From Zizania palustris (Eukaryota; Streptophyta; Magnoliopsida; Poales; Poaceae): 64,000 nucleotides of DNA. Shown here in pieces: positions 11,390 through 23,197 of the stretch. How positions within the stretch are numbered: the first letter of the stretch is position 1; every line of letters starts with the position of its first letter. The stretch is from the NCBI GenBank assembly GCA_019279435.1, contig JAAALK010000285.1:25266371-25330370 (forward strand), written 5' to 3'. The position numbers were made by a program, and so were the translations under genes. The notes under the pieces were generated by a model. That model saw nothing but the letters and a program-made list of their open reading frames with translations, was not told the origin of the DNA and searched no databases.

Positions 11390-12420
11390 GAGCGGGGTGC
11401 CAATGACAACTCAGATGAAGAAGATGAAGCAGGATTTGGAAACAATAATAATGAAGAGGAAGATATTGTGATTCCCAATGAGTGGTAAGCACAATATTTT
11501 TCCACTCTTGCTATTAATGAGGGTCACGACGCTCATTGGGAGTCCAAAAGGATGTCATGTATCATACTAAAGAAGCAGTTCAAGATGTTGTTAAAGCATT
11601 GACATTGTATGTTGTTGTGTGCGAGAGGGATGATTGCATGTGGAGAGTTCCCGCATATCAACCAAAATGGGGAATTCATTATGTATGCTCAATTATTATC
11701 GACCATACCTGTGTGGTTGATACAACTATAACCAGGTGCAATAATATAAGTGCTAACTATATTGTGGGGGTGATGTATTCTGAGATTGTTGGAAATCTCA
11801 GTTATGTTCTCTAGGCCTTAATACTTGCCATAGAGAGACGATTTCAGTACATAATCAATTATTCTAAGGTACATAGGGTTAAAAAATATCATAGAAATGA
11901 GGTTTGGTATATTCGTGGACTCATATAATAATATGCCTCTCTGTCTAGACATAGTGAAGAGGTGCAACCCTGACACATATTTCTCATTCAAAGTGAAGGA
12001 TGCATTATTCCTCGTGGGTGCTAAGATTCTACATCGAGTTTTTCTTGCACTCAGTGCTTGCATCCGAGCTTTCTATTATTGTCATCCCGTTCTTTGTGTG
12101 TATGGTATATTTCTAACTTGGAAGTATAGAGGTCATCTATTGATCAATGTTGGTATTGATAGCAATAACCGTTATTAGTGTGGACCCACGTATCACAGTC
12201 CATCTAGACCAATCGACTTATGTTTCAGCAGATTACGATGCTTGGGAGCATGGAACCGCTGAGGTCTTTGGGCCTTCACAACATCAGGGAGCCCGATCAC
12301 CGACACAGCTAGAGGACCATCCCGCTAGGCCGCCTAGGGTGCACCATTCGCCGGATAGGTTTACCTTCTTATAGCAGCGTCTGATACAGACTCGGGGTAG
12401 GCGTGGTGCTTAGTACGACA
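11390..12420 (+). pseudogene. Mutator-like (MULE) transposase pseudogene
   Basis: The sequence order matches a mudrA-type transposase. First comes an acidic leader (EDIVIPNEW near 11460). Then comes a WRKY-GCM1-like zinc finger at 11600-11730 (CERDDCMWRVPAY with DHTC, a C-x4-C..H-x-C pattern). A helical stretch (YSKVHRVKKYHRNEVWY) follows near 11860. The start of the DDE core is at 12080-12178 (HPVLCVYGIFLTWKYRGHLL, then GIDSNN). Family members have an Asp within the VDGTFL motif; here it reads VYGIFL, so the first catalytic Asp is replaced by Tyr. Frames change around 11815, 11930 and 12180. After 12180 the rest of the DDE core is missing and only a tail like PDRFTF (12350) follows. The gene is inactive. 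Transposon ends were not found. Confidence 0.75.
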
Positions 12421-13614
12421 TGCGGTTGTTATCGTAGGGATGGATGATTTGTACTAAATCATTTATAACTATATGTCGTACTATGGCATTATGCACTTGA
12501 TATTATGATTATGCAGTTGGTAGTATCCATGCTTCTATGTATTGTTTTTTCTCCTGCTTTCACATTATGATGTGATGTATTTTAATATAACACTCTGATT
12601 ATATCTTATTCTATGTAGCTAGATGTCCTCTACTAATCTTAGGGGACCGAACATCCAGACTGGAGGAGAGATCTTTTCTCTTGTCTCATACATCCATGGA
12701 TCAATCGGCCTTTATGCCATTGCGATGATCAGTGCCAATTAGAGACAGGAAAAAGAATTGACATTCATGAAAATAGGTACTTTCTTTGCCTCAATGTTGG
12801 GGAGTAGTTGTGGTACCTGAACATTGGGAGGAAATCGGATAGAAGGAGGTGCGGCTTCGTTGAGTGGGTGGACACTGAGCTCCCGATCTTTGATGGATGT
12901 TGGTTCTATCCTAGCGAAATAAACACATAGTATGCTACAAGGAAGGAAGAGTACGAGCATCATACCTAGTATAAGAAAGGTGATTGGACAATCAATCTGA
13001 TCAGAGTGCCATCATGGCTTCAATGCTCCAAATGTTACTACAAAGTTCACAGCTAGGTAATGAATGCAATGTTAGGATGTGATGCTGGAAGAAGATACTT
13101 CATATGTCCTACCACCGAGAATGACTTCATGATGAGCACGACAACATTAAATTATTTTGTTTGTCCATTGATTACAAAATTTAGTGTAAGTAACTGTAGT
13201 TATTTGTTCTTGCAAGACAATCAACTAAGTATGATTTCATCTAATCCGCTAGAGGGCCTATAAGACAAACCAAGACTACAGAGGAGTACACGCGGAGGAA
13301 GGAAGAGCATCATCTAAATGTTGTGTTGGGATATGGGGAGGCTATGCTAGCTGACAATTTTAAAATTTTAACCCCTTAGCCCAAGAACCATGTTCGCGAG
13401 GGATCGTAGATCGTTAACTTCTAACACGAGACACACTAGTGAAGTGAAAGAAGTTGTTGAGGAAGCATGTCCTCAGTCAACCTCACCTTTCTCCGCTCGT
13501 TCAGGAACGATCAAGTCAATGTAGTCCGGTGATCTCAACGCGAGGAAGATGACGAGTGCTGCTATTCGAGAAGTGCCTTCACGGAGTCCACATATACATG
13601 GATAAGATGAAAAT
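12421..13614. other. Unidentified decayed sequence
   Basis: No intact frame was found. Around 13010-13110 a plus-strand reading gives PSWLQCSKCYYKVHS and then DAGRRYFICP in nearby frames, faintly like a GRF-type zinc finger. The match is too weak to name. Otherwise I see nothing. Confidence 0.3.
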
Positions 13615-13746
13615 GAGAACATAGACATATGAAGAAGTGTATGTTTGGTCTCATGGCTGTTAGGTAGAGGAGAGAGCCGATCATGCTCTAGAACTCCTTC
13701 TGATCAACTTCTTCGTCATCCTTTGGGTCAAGAGCAACTGAGGTAG
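13615..13746 (-). pseudogene. Sirevirus-type copia pol fragment (between RT and RNase H)
   Basis: On the minus strand the fragment reads TTSVALDPKDDEEVDQKEF, a stop, then SMIGSLLYLTAMRPNIHF. It aligns with residues 811-848 of the intact pol of element B (26945-30097). It is only about 130 bp long and carries a nonsense codon. It ends exactly where a plus-strand LTR begins (13747), so it is probably the remaining target into which that LTR-bearing element inserted. Confidence 0.8.
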
Positions 13747-14465
13747 TGAGGATCCATATTGAAGATCCTGGGCCTCATGGCTCTAGAAGATGAAGAGTGA
13801 TTGTCAATGGAAGACAAAGAGAGAGAGAGTATGAGATGATAAGGAGAAGAGAAGACCTGTCGTGTCTTGACCATGTGTGACTCAGGTACATGGGCGACAA
13901 GCGACTGCCTGGTAGAGGGAGCTGTGGAGTTGGGCTAGCACAATCTAGGTACATGGGCATGGAACGAAAGGGAACTCATCAAGGTGTTGACTGGCTTTGA
14001 CTCAGGTAAATGGGCGGCGAGTGACTGTTGGGCCGAGGGGCCCGTAGATTCGGGTCACCCCAATCTAGGTACCCGGTGCGAAGACGGTGATCACTTTATC
14101 GGTTTCAGCACAAAACCGACACCCTATCTATACCGTCGATCGGTAATCGGCAAGGCAATTTAGACATTTTCTATTTTTGTGTCTTTAAAATACCCTACGT
14201 GTATATTAGGATTTTCCTTAGTTTTGGGCAGCCTATAAATAGGCCCCCATACCGTAGTGATAATATCAACTCACCTGAATGAAAATATTGGAGTTGACTT
14301 TTTACTTTTTGTCTTCCCCTACATCTATTTAGCCGTCGGTCTGAAGGTGTGCACTGCCATCGCTCCTTCTTTGTTGCTAGTCGGTTTTTGTAGCCACCGC
14401 CACCACTTCTTTTATCCGTTAGTTGTGAGTGCGCATGGTCAGAAGTGATGCTCGGGCCTTAGTGT
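13747..14465 (+). repeat. Sirevirus-type LTR, 5' part, truncated
   Basis: It starts TGAGGATCCATATTGAAG, matching the LTR start of element D (TGAGGAGCCATGCTGAAG). It then follows the solo LTR at 42187 closely: AGTGATTGTCAATG, GACTCAGGTACA, GGTACCCGGTGCGAAGAC. A TATA box (CTATAAATAG, 14233-14242) is in the expected place. It breaks off at 14465, where a CACTA terminus begins, so the CACTA element inserted into this LTR. Confidence 0.8.
14233..14242 (+). promoter_or_regulatory. LTR TATA box
   Basis: CTATAAATAG followed by GCCCCCAT, in the same place as in the solo LTR at 42710. It is the promoter of the truncated LTR. Confidence 0.6.
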
Positions 14466-15299
14466 CACTACGGGAATACGCATATTTGTTGAGTGCCTGT
14501 GGCAATCGGTGAAGCCTGTTTTCAACTCGGTGAAGGCTTCGCCAAGTGCCACACTCGGCGAACCCCACTCGGCGAAGGGTCTCTCGGTAGAGAGGTACTT
14601 CGCTGAGTGTCCCGTCGGCCTTCGCTGAGTGTCTGATGGGGCACTCGGCAAAAGAAGTTGTCTAACGGCCGGGGGTGATGACGGCGCTTCGCCGAGTGCC
14701 ACCATTTGGCACTCGGCGAAGCCATGCGGGGGGACACGTGTCATAGTGGCTTCGCCGAGTGCCACCTAGGATGGCACTCGGCAAATACCCCCCTCTTCAA
14801 CGAGTGCCACATAAAAGAGTACTCGGCAAAGACCCCCAGAACACATAGAAACACACCATGTGACACGATTCTTTGAATTTTGGGGGGTCTTTGTCGAGTG
14901 GTAGACTCAGCAAAGATTTTTTTCATTTATTCAATGCATTCCCACCATATTAATACATTACCCAATTCACATTTCATCACAAAATTCACATCTCAACACA
15001 AAATTCACATCTCATCAAAAATTTCATCACAAATTCACATTCCATCACAAATTCACATTTAATCACAAATTTCATCACAGATTTCTCGTAAAATCATATT
15101 CATCACAAGTTCACAATTCACAAGTTCACAAGTGCACAATTCACAAGTTCACAAGTGCACAACTTAACAAGTTCACATTTCATCACAAGTTTAGAATTCA
15201 CAAGTTCACAGTTCATCACAAGTTTAGAATTCACAAGTTCACAAGTGCACAACTTCAACGCTGAGGATTCACATTACCGCTCTATGTAGTGTCCGGAGA
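14466..15299 (+). mobile_element. CACTA transposon terminus with sub-terminal repeats, truncated
   Basis: The end CACTACGGGAATACG starts at 14466. From 14490 to 14840 it is followed by many copies, in both orientations, of CACTCGGCGAAG / CTTCGCCGAGTG. These are the sub-terminal repeats typical of CACTA elements in grasses. From about 14935 the sequence becomes a simple ATTCACAAG-type repeat. At 15299 it is cut by the start of a Tekay-like LTR. The terminus differs from the two CACTA ends near 8.6 kb, so this is a separate family. Confidence 0.8.
14935..15262 (+). repeat. Short-period CA-rich repeat (TTCACAAG units)
   Basis: About 330 bp of interspersed TTCACA, CATCACAAATTCACA and TTCACAAGTGCACAA units inside the CACTA fragment. 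It has no coding potential. Confidence 0.8.
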
Positions 15300-18200
15300 T
15301 GTAACACCCTGACTTTTGTCAGGCATTAAAATAAAATAAATAAATTAATAAATGAATTTTAAGAAAGTAATTCAGTGAAAAGCGATAAACAATGAAGTTA
15401 AAATACAGCCTTAAAATTTTCGTTTAAAGATAAATCATGGCGAGAGTATTTTTCTTAAAATTCTCTTTCCTCTAAATTGCGTCCCAAAAATTTTTCGGGA
15501 TTTTTGGTGCAAAGGAATTAATTAAGATATAATCAATATCATTTCATCACAAAACTCTAATATTAATTAATAAAATATATTTCAACATGAATGTCGTGTG
15601 AATAAAATATATGATAAATCAATTTAATTAAAAATAATAAAGTAAAACCTAAATTAAATTTGGCTATAGGAATTTTTATTAAATTTCTCTCGCCTCAAAT
15701 CAATTTAAGTTTATTTTCATTAAGGTTTTTGCAACTAGAATAGCAATTCATAATATTTCAATAAATAACTTTAAATCAGAAATAAATCAAATTCCTATCT
15801 CTTTCTAGTCGAGTTTGAAATATTCATCCTTGATTAATCCATCTCTCTCTTTTCCCATCGTAAATATGGAGGAATCAATACTCTATTTTCGTTCGTGAAA
15901 TAAAATCTTGTTTTAATCGCGTGATTTAAATTCCATAAAAAATCATCTTTAAAATTATTTTTATATTTTTAATTCCCGAAAATAAATTCAAATCATTGGT
16001 TTTGTATTCAAGTTCGGAATTTCTAATTTCGACGCGAATACAAAATTATTGATTTTATGAACCACCGTTTATTCTTCAAAATATTCCTATGTTATTTCCT
16101 TGAAAACTAAAATTTATAAATATTCAAAAATATTTTTTCTATATTTAAATATTCAAAATATTTTTTCTATATTTTTTTCTAATCTTTTCTATTTTTTCTC
16201 TTTCATCCTTTTTCTTTCCCTTTTCTCTCTCCTACTTTTCCTTTCTCGCTGCACGTTTCCCTTCTTTTTCGCTGCATGCGCACCCACCTCCTGTTCTTCT
16301 TCCTCCTCAAGCCCGTAGCCTTCTCTCCCCTCTCCTTCTTCCTCCTCCATCACGCCATGCCCCTGCTCCCACGCCCTGGGCCGCCTACCTCTCCCGCCCA
16401 CCATGCCGGCCGCCGTCGCGCCGCGCCTCCTCCTCCGCTGCACCTGCGTTGCGCTGCCGTAGCCGTCGCCGGTTCGCCACCGCCTCTGCCGAGCGCTGCC
16501 GCTAGGCTGCCGTCGTGTCGTCGCCGTGCCTAGAGCCATGCCGTCCTGCTCTCCCCTGCTGTAGCAGACCACCAAGTCGCCCCACCTCCGTTGCATCGAT
16601 CCACCTCTAGTTGCCAACACACCGCCTGTTCTGCTGCTGCTTGCCACCGGCCACCCCTACCGCTGCCAACTCTACACTTCTCTGCCATAATCGGAGCCAG
16701 TGCCTCAGTGCATGCCTTCATCGTCCTACCACAGGTATGCCGCCCTAGTCTTTCCCCTCGCTATCACTGCACACCAGCCCACGTGCCATAACACTGTTTC
16801 CATGCAGCCTCGTTGTTTCCTGCTCGCTTTATTGCTACGAAGCCACCGCTATTGAGTTGATGTTCTACGCACCCCGGTGCATCACCCCACCTCACCGAAC
16901 TACAACCGGTCTTCCTTCCCGTGGCAGTCAAGCGTCAATTCCTCTCCCTGGGTGAGATTCCATCAGGGATCTGGGATTCAATTGAGGAAAAAATTCGGTT
17001 GCCACCAATATAGACGAAATTCAAAAATTTCGGAAAATTCGGATAAAATTCAACCGAAATGGTTATAGAATTTGAAACATTTTGTAACATGACAGTAGTA
17101 CGAAAAAACAACCCGAATGAAGCACATTCACTGAGAAAAAAATCAGAAAGGGTGAAAGAAAAGCAACAATACACGGGTTGCCGAACTCCTCCAATTACTT
17201 CTTGATTTTACTTAAATGCTTGCCACCGGTTCCCGCACATAACCGCATGATTTGGGGACATTCATTGATTCTCTGCTATCTTTTAATCGCAACCTCACAG
17301 GAGCATAGACCCTACTGAGCAGTCGGCGGGGAAGGGGAGAAGAAAACAAAGCTAGGTTTTTTAACTGATAATTGACTTTTATACATAGGGATGCATATTG
17401 TGGGCTTTTTTATACCTTGGACTGAGCTGAAAATTTAAATTGGGCCGAAATTTTTTAGCCGATTTTTAAAAATTTCGGACCGGGCCGAATTGGGTGAATT
17501 TCACCGAAATTCGGCCCACTCGGCCCGAATCCCAGAACCGTGGATTCCATTCTGTTTATTTCCCCATTCCTGTGTTGTGGTTGCACATGGTTCCTCTAAA
17601 ATTATTGTGATTCATGTTTCGTGTGTTACTCGTTCTGTAGATCCAGGGAAGCAATCGGTGAACAGAAAATTTGTAGCTCTTGTTCACTATTTCATATGTG
17701 TCGTCGGCCACGATTTTTTGCTGTCGATCTACGCCATTAGTTCCTCATCGTCCTTGGTGAGAACACATCTATGTTTCCTTCATGTTTCTTTGTTCCTAGC
17801 AATTTAATTGTATTGTTCATTCCAATTGATTTGTTAACATGTCGATATATCTTTCACATGCTTTGTTGACTCGTCTATCTTTTATGTCATATATCCTTTA
17901 GTTCTATAATACTCCGCTTGCCTAGTTAAACTATTGTATCAATGTTGTATACCTCATGACCAATTGTTGATTTCAACTCGTTATGCTTTTGGTTCCCTAC
18001 TACTCTATTCCATTCAATTAATCATTGATCTATCTAGTGCTAGGCACCATCCATTCCAAATGCTTCATTATCATGTTATTATGTCATTCTTTATACCTCG
18101 CTAGCTCGTCCGTTTATCTTAATTTATTATGTCTGTAGAATTTTTCTATTATTCTAGTTAGACATAATCTTTTGCTATCCATAAATTTCGAGCTAGATAG

Positions 18201-19027
18201 TGTTAACCTTAAAACTTTGTATTCGTGTTCCATTCAACTAAATCGTTGTCTATGGTATCCTATTCATCCCAACCATGATGACATGCTTGTTACCCATGAG
18301 CTTGTTCTGATATAGTCTTGTGGTATGTTGAATCCATATTATGCCTTTGAATGACATAGCTTGTCGTAGTTATTTTATTCCGCACAGTGTTGTTATTCTT
18401 TGATTCTGATATGTATATTTGCTCATTGGTTCTAACCTATCCTATTGACTCATACACATGGTTTGTCATTCATTCATTTCGATCAGTGTCGAGCCATCGC
18501 CTTTATTGGTCGTTCCTTCCTTCCGGTCCATGTCATTGTTCGTCAGATTTGGTCCATGTCGTTCCTTTGTTCTCTAACTAGCCTTGATAAAAGAACCTCT
18601 TAATCCTAGAATGCACTATGCTTCCTTCATTCCACGCGTTTTGCTCCAAAGGTTGTGATTTCCGTGAATCGCCACTCACCGCCTCCCTTTCTCATGAACT
18701 GTTGTTTCCTGTTCATTGGCATTCAACTTGGTTGAACGTTGATTCTCCTCGTTTGCGAATACAATCCATTATCCTCATCTCAACACAAGATCGATAGTTT
18801 TATTTCACTCTATATTCTCCATTCAAACTCAATCACTCTTCTTAATTAACCTTCTAATTAATAAGAATATTCATTGTCTTGCTTAATTGTTTTTCTTAGA
18901 GTGTTTGTCTTGTTTTGTGTGCCGTGTAGAGCCTTGTGTTCTTGAAGCTTTGAAGGACCTCAAGCAACACCCGGAAGTCTTCGTCAAGGGTTAAAAGTTT
19001 TTTCAAAATCGCAAGAGGCAAGTCATA
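15300..19027 (+). repeat. Tekay-like Ty3/gypsy LTR, 3' end missing
   Basis: It starts TGTAACACCCTGAC. The first 400 bp align with 4604-5000 and with the LTR piece at 35236-34800. The last bases (GGCAAGTCA) match 7130-7138 in the first LTR, and the sequence is then replaced at 19028 by the LTR of element C. A GC-rich block (16250-16730) and a hAT MITE (16964-17542) lie inside. Excluding the MITE, about 3.15 kb remain. Short Pro/Arg-rich frames in the GC-rich block are not supported as genes. Confidence 0.75.
16956..17550 (+). mobile_element. Non-autonomous hAT element (MITE), 579 bp, with 8-bp target duplication
   Basis: GATTCCAT occurs at 16956-16963 and 17543-17550. Between them (16964-17542) the left end is CAGGGATCTGGGATTC and the right end, read inward on the other strand, is CACGGTTCTGGGATTC; 14 of 16 bases agree. 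An 8-bp duplication with CA-starting inverted ends is the hAT signature. No transposase frame is inside; the interior is AT-rich with several AAATTTCGG/CCGAAATTT words. It inserted into the Tekay-like LTR. Confidence 0.85.
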
Positions 19028-20629
19028 TGTCACGCCCCGATTTAATAAATCAGGACTTTATTGAAATTCCATAGAAAATCAAATAAACAAGACGTTCATC
19101 ATGCGACCAACCACGTACAATACGGGCAATCATTCACGGTTCGTAGACAGCATTAATACAAAAGTGAATAAAGATGAAGAGAAACTAATAAAATAAGGGT
19201 CCTAGATGAACGTCTCCTTCCAGTCTCGCCTTGACTGGGTCGCTACTCCAGACCTTCATCCTCCTCGTAGTAGACTGGCTCTGATGGTGTAAGTCAACGG
19301 GGTGAGTACAGATGTACTCAGCAAGCCACCGAATGCAAGTATAATGCAAGGTAAATAACAAGGGAGAAAGTGGCTAGTTTTGCGGAAGCAGCATATTTGT
19401 AAAGCATTAAGTGTGATCAATTTATTAGTACTGAAAAGTAAACATGTGTATGCATCATCATCTTCTAACTCGAGGAGTACGTTTCACCTCCTCGCACAAC
19501 AGTCCTTACATGCCATGAATAACTCAAACCTTCAAACAATTGTAAACTAACTGCGAGTAGTCACACAACCCGCCCTTGACCGTGGGCTCGGCTTTTCGAA
19601 AAGATTGAATTTACTCTGATCAGAGATGTACCACTGTACCCACAAGGCACGCACTCATCACTTACACCGAAATGTAACGAGATGACCCATTTCACGGGAA
19701 CTCGTGCCAAAACCTTCCATATGGTCCTCTCCGACTCAACAGCACCCTCTTATAGGTTTCATATGGTGTCCCGACGCGTCGGTGCCCCACCATACCCCCC
19801 CTTGAGCCTCCTTTGGTACAAGTCGCCCGCAGGCTAGCCCCTTGCCCCCTCCACTATGGTGCCGAGCGACGGAGTGTTCCACACTTCCAGTTAGGACTTA
19901 CCCATTAGACTTGTGGTTGGTACGGAAGTGCTTTGCAACAGATCCCGCAGACCGGTCCTTATAGTGCCCCGGGTGCGACCAACCAGTTTCCGAGCTTGCA
20001 CCCGGAACCCACCATACTTATAACATACCTAACTCCAATAGAGTCCAGAGACAAGAATAATGGGGTATTTCATATACCAGAATTCATCTAACTACGACTC
20101 ATTATTTTTATCCTATAGCAGTTGTGCCGATACATCGGGCACTAGCTAATATAGTATTTGTAGAGTGACAAGGAGTTAAGGCTCAATAAGCATGGCTCGG
20201 GTTTGCACACAAGGACGGGGATCTAATAAATATAAGTGTAGGGCTTGAATATTGGACTAATGCAATATTAACCTATGAGTTATAGCGATAATTTGTTAAA
20301 ACATGGGCTCAATTATGATCAACTGTTTCCACAGAGGTGGTCGATGACTTGCCTTGATCCGTGAATGGTGAAGGTGGAACCTCGGGTTAGAACTCCGGAT
20401 CTTCGACGACGTTGTAGTCTTCTCGATACGGAAAAGTAAATAAAGCATTCAATAAACAATCCAAAACAATCAATCATACTAACATACATGTTTATGTTGG
20501 ATAAAGCATAGTAGATAGAGTCTTAACTTTTAGGGATTTGTTACTTAAACATTTAAGATTAATTTTTAATGAGATTCCTTAATTTTATAACTTGATGTGA
20601 TTATTTTTCCTAAAGGGGTTTTATTTTTC

Positions 20630-21560
20630 CCCTTTTTAAAGTTGTAGTAAAAAGGTATTGAATAACCTTATTATTATTGTAGTAAAAATACTGGACTTAA
20701 GTTATTAGGTTACCTGAGGTTGTTATATAAATTTGTTTAGGATATTTCCTATAAAGGGTTGGCTTCTTCTTAAATGCATTAATTACATGTCCTAAAAGGG
20801 CCTTTGTAATATTATTTAATAAATTAAAGTGGACAAGATGAATATTCTATTTTTATTAGAAATAGTGAACTCAAGTTGTTAAGTTTTCTGAAATTATTAT
20901 ATAAGTTGTCATGACATTTTCATAAAGTGTTTAACTTCTATTATATGAATTACTTAAGTATCATACAAGGGCTTTTGCAACATTAATTTCTAGATTAAAG
21001 TGGGCAAAGTGAACATGTTGTTTTTTTATTGCATTAAAACAGTAGAATCAAGTCATTAAGTCCTTTGAATTCATTGAATAATTATTCATGATATTTTTGT
21101 AAGGGTTGCATTTGTATCATATGAGTCAATCATTTATTTTAAAGGGCCTTGAAAATGTTATTTAATAAAATGAAATGGGCAAAATGAATCATTATATTTT
21201 TATTGACTTAGTACTGGATTCAATATATCATCTAAAATTATTATATAAATTTCTAAGAGTTTTTCTATATTATTTAAATGGAATATTAATCAAATCCTAA
21301 AGGGGTCTTAGGGATGTAATTTTAGTAAAATGTCATGGACAAATTGGTTATTACATTTTTATTGTATTAACCATAGTGAATTAGAGCCATTATATCTTCT
21401 GATATTATTTTTTTAAATTTTTAAGGGTTTATCTGAATTATTTTATTGAAATATTAATTAACTCCTAAAGGGGATTTTTCTTTATTATTTAATAAGATTA
21501 TTGTGTGCCAAATAAACATATTGTTTTTATTGCATAAAAGTGTAGAGAATGAAAAGACAA
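20630..21560 (-). repeat. Degenerate ~170-bp tandem repeat inside LTR C
   Basis: A motif like TTATTTAATAAAATGAAATGGGC followed by A-rich text, TTATATAA and CCTAAAGGGG recurs with starts near 20811, 20982, 21158, 21317 and 21484, plus a weaker copy before 20811. Spacings are 171, 176, 159 and 167 bp. Copies are heavily diverged. Confidence 0.6.
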
Positions 21561-21639
21561 ATTTTCCAGAACTAAAATGGTGAAATTTGGAGTTAATTTG
21601 AGCAAGATATGAATTTTGGAAGTTTTAAACTATTTTTCT

Positions 21640-22905
21640 GAATTATATTTTAAACAGAAATCAGTCCCTGGTCCACGGTGAGCCAGGCCCACGGTGGACC
21701 AGCGACTGCGCGCGTGAGCCGGAGCGATCAGAACCGCAGGATCAAGATCCAACGGCCAGGACGCGTGCGGGGCGATTAAGTGAGATCGGAGGGCTCGGAT
21801 TGACCGATACCGGTCAACCCAGGTCAAAGCCATCCGGGCCATCGATCTCAGGTCTTAATCGCAGCCATCCGCGTGGCATCCGACGGCCACAAATTGATCC
21901 GGCACGGCGGCGGCACGGGGGAGCCAGGAGGCTTCGTCCCCAACTCCGGCCGAGCGGCGGCGAGCGATCCCCGGCGGCGGAGAGGGCATCCGGCAGGACT
22001 AGGGCCAAAAATGGAATCAGCAGAGCAAGGGGGCTTCAGGCGTACCGGCGACGGCGACGTCGAGGCAGTGGCGACGATCGGCGGCGAGAAGAGGCGGGAG
22101 AAACCTTCGGGTCCAGTGGCGGCGAGGCTCTCCGGTGGGGTCCTGGCCCAGCGGAGATGGGGTCGAGGGAGGGTGAGCTACGGCGGTCCCGCTGGTGTTG
22201 GCGGCGAGGGTGGAGGTGGCCTGGGGCGTCGGCGATCGTCGGCTGAAGCTCGAGCAGAGGGGAGGGAGGGAAAAATGGTGGAAGTGCTCGGGAACGCGAG
22301 GGCTCAGGTTATGGTGGCGCGGTGAAGTGCGACGACGTCGGGGGGGGGGTTAAATAGGGGTCACCGGCGGTAGAATGGCAGGAGATCGGAGGGGATCCGA
22401 GGGGATTCCAAGGTTGCTCCGGTGAGCTTTCCAAGCTCTCGGATCCTTGCCAAAAATGGGGGAGACGCGTTGATCCTAGGGGGAATGAGATCTTCGGCGA
22501 GAGGGGAAGAGGATCCCGTGCGCGATTTGGCGGATCCGGCCGGCCGGCGGCTAAAATTGGAAGGGGGGGCGCCTGCTAAGAATGGAAGGGGAGAGATCCC
22601 CTTCCGAGGAAGAAGATGGTCCTGACAGGTGGCCCCCACCTGTCAGTGGCTGTGATCAAAAGAGAAAGGGGCTGACAAGCGGGACCGGCTGGCAGCGAGA
22701 GGGAGAGGGCTTCGGCGCTGACGAGTGGGCCATCGATGGCAGAGGCCGGGGCGCGGGGTGCGGCTGCCAGGTGGGGCCGGTCGAGGCGCGGGAGAGGAGA
22801 GAAGGGGGCGGCGCCGACAGGCGGGTCCCGCCTGTCAGCGAGAGAGGCAAGACTGGGCCGGGCCGAAAGGCTCTGGGAGGGGAATGCGGGGTTGCGGCCC
22901 ATTAA
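21640..22905 (-). other. GC-rich block inside LTR C
   Basis: About 1.26 kb are rich in G, C and CpG (GGCGGCGAG, CCGGCGG), set in AT-rich LTR sequence. Gly/Arg/Pro-rich frames of 60-150 residues occur on both strands but overlap one another and resemble no family. I read them as composition artefacts. The sister LTR at 15300 has a shorter GC-rich block (16250-16730). Confidence 0.55.
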
Positions 22906-23179
22906 TATTTAAAATTGTTTTTCTGTTTAAAATAATTCCTGAAATTGGTTTATTTGTTTAAGGCTTGAAGCACTGTTGATAAAATTTTGTAAACATTATC
23001 AAAAATATTTCTTGGCCTCTAGTTTATCCCATAAAATTTTCAAGTCCAAATTTTGGATATTTGTCTCTGTTTGGCTTTAATAGGGCTCTTTTAGGATTTT
23101 CTTTAATAACAAAATTCAGAAATTCATTTAATATTATTTTTCCTTTATTTTATTCCCTTTTAATTTTGGGGCTGTTACA

Positions 23180-23197
23180 ATCCTATCCCCCTTACAG
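23180..23197 (-). other. Polypurine tract of element C
   Basis: On the minus strand CTGTAAGGGGGATAGGAT immediately precedes the LTR start TGTAACAG. It primes plus-strand DNA synthesis. The same tract precedes the LTRs at 44339 and, in a variant form, at 35236. Confidence 0.75.

Larger units (their letters stand above)
19028..23179 (-). repeat. 3' LTR of element C (Tekay-like), 4152 bp
   Basis: On the minus strand it begins TGTAACAGCCCC (at 23179) and ends GGGGCGTGACA (at 19028). A polypurine tract and the element's gag-like gene lie just before it. About 1.4 kb at 19028-20480 is homologous, inverted, to 7030-8338. Inside are a degenerate 170-bp tandem repeat (about 20630-21560) and a GC-rich block (21640-22900). 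The left flank is TCATA; the matching duplication on the far side could not be found. Confidence 0.8.

Noticed and set aside
13010..13130. Possible GRF-type zinc finger gene fragment
   Set aside because: Only scattered residues (GRRYFICP) fit, in broken frames; too weak to name.
21630..22905. Gly/Arg/Pro-rich frames of 60-150 codons as possible host exons
   Set aside because: Found in all phases of a GC-rich LTR block, mutually overlapping, without recognisable domain or splice structure.
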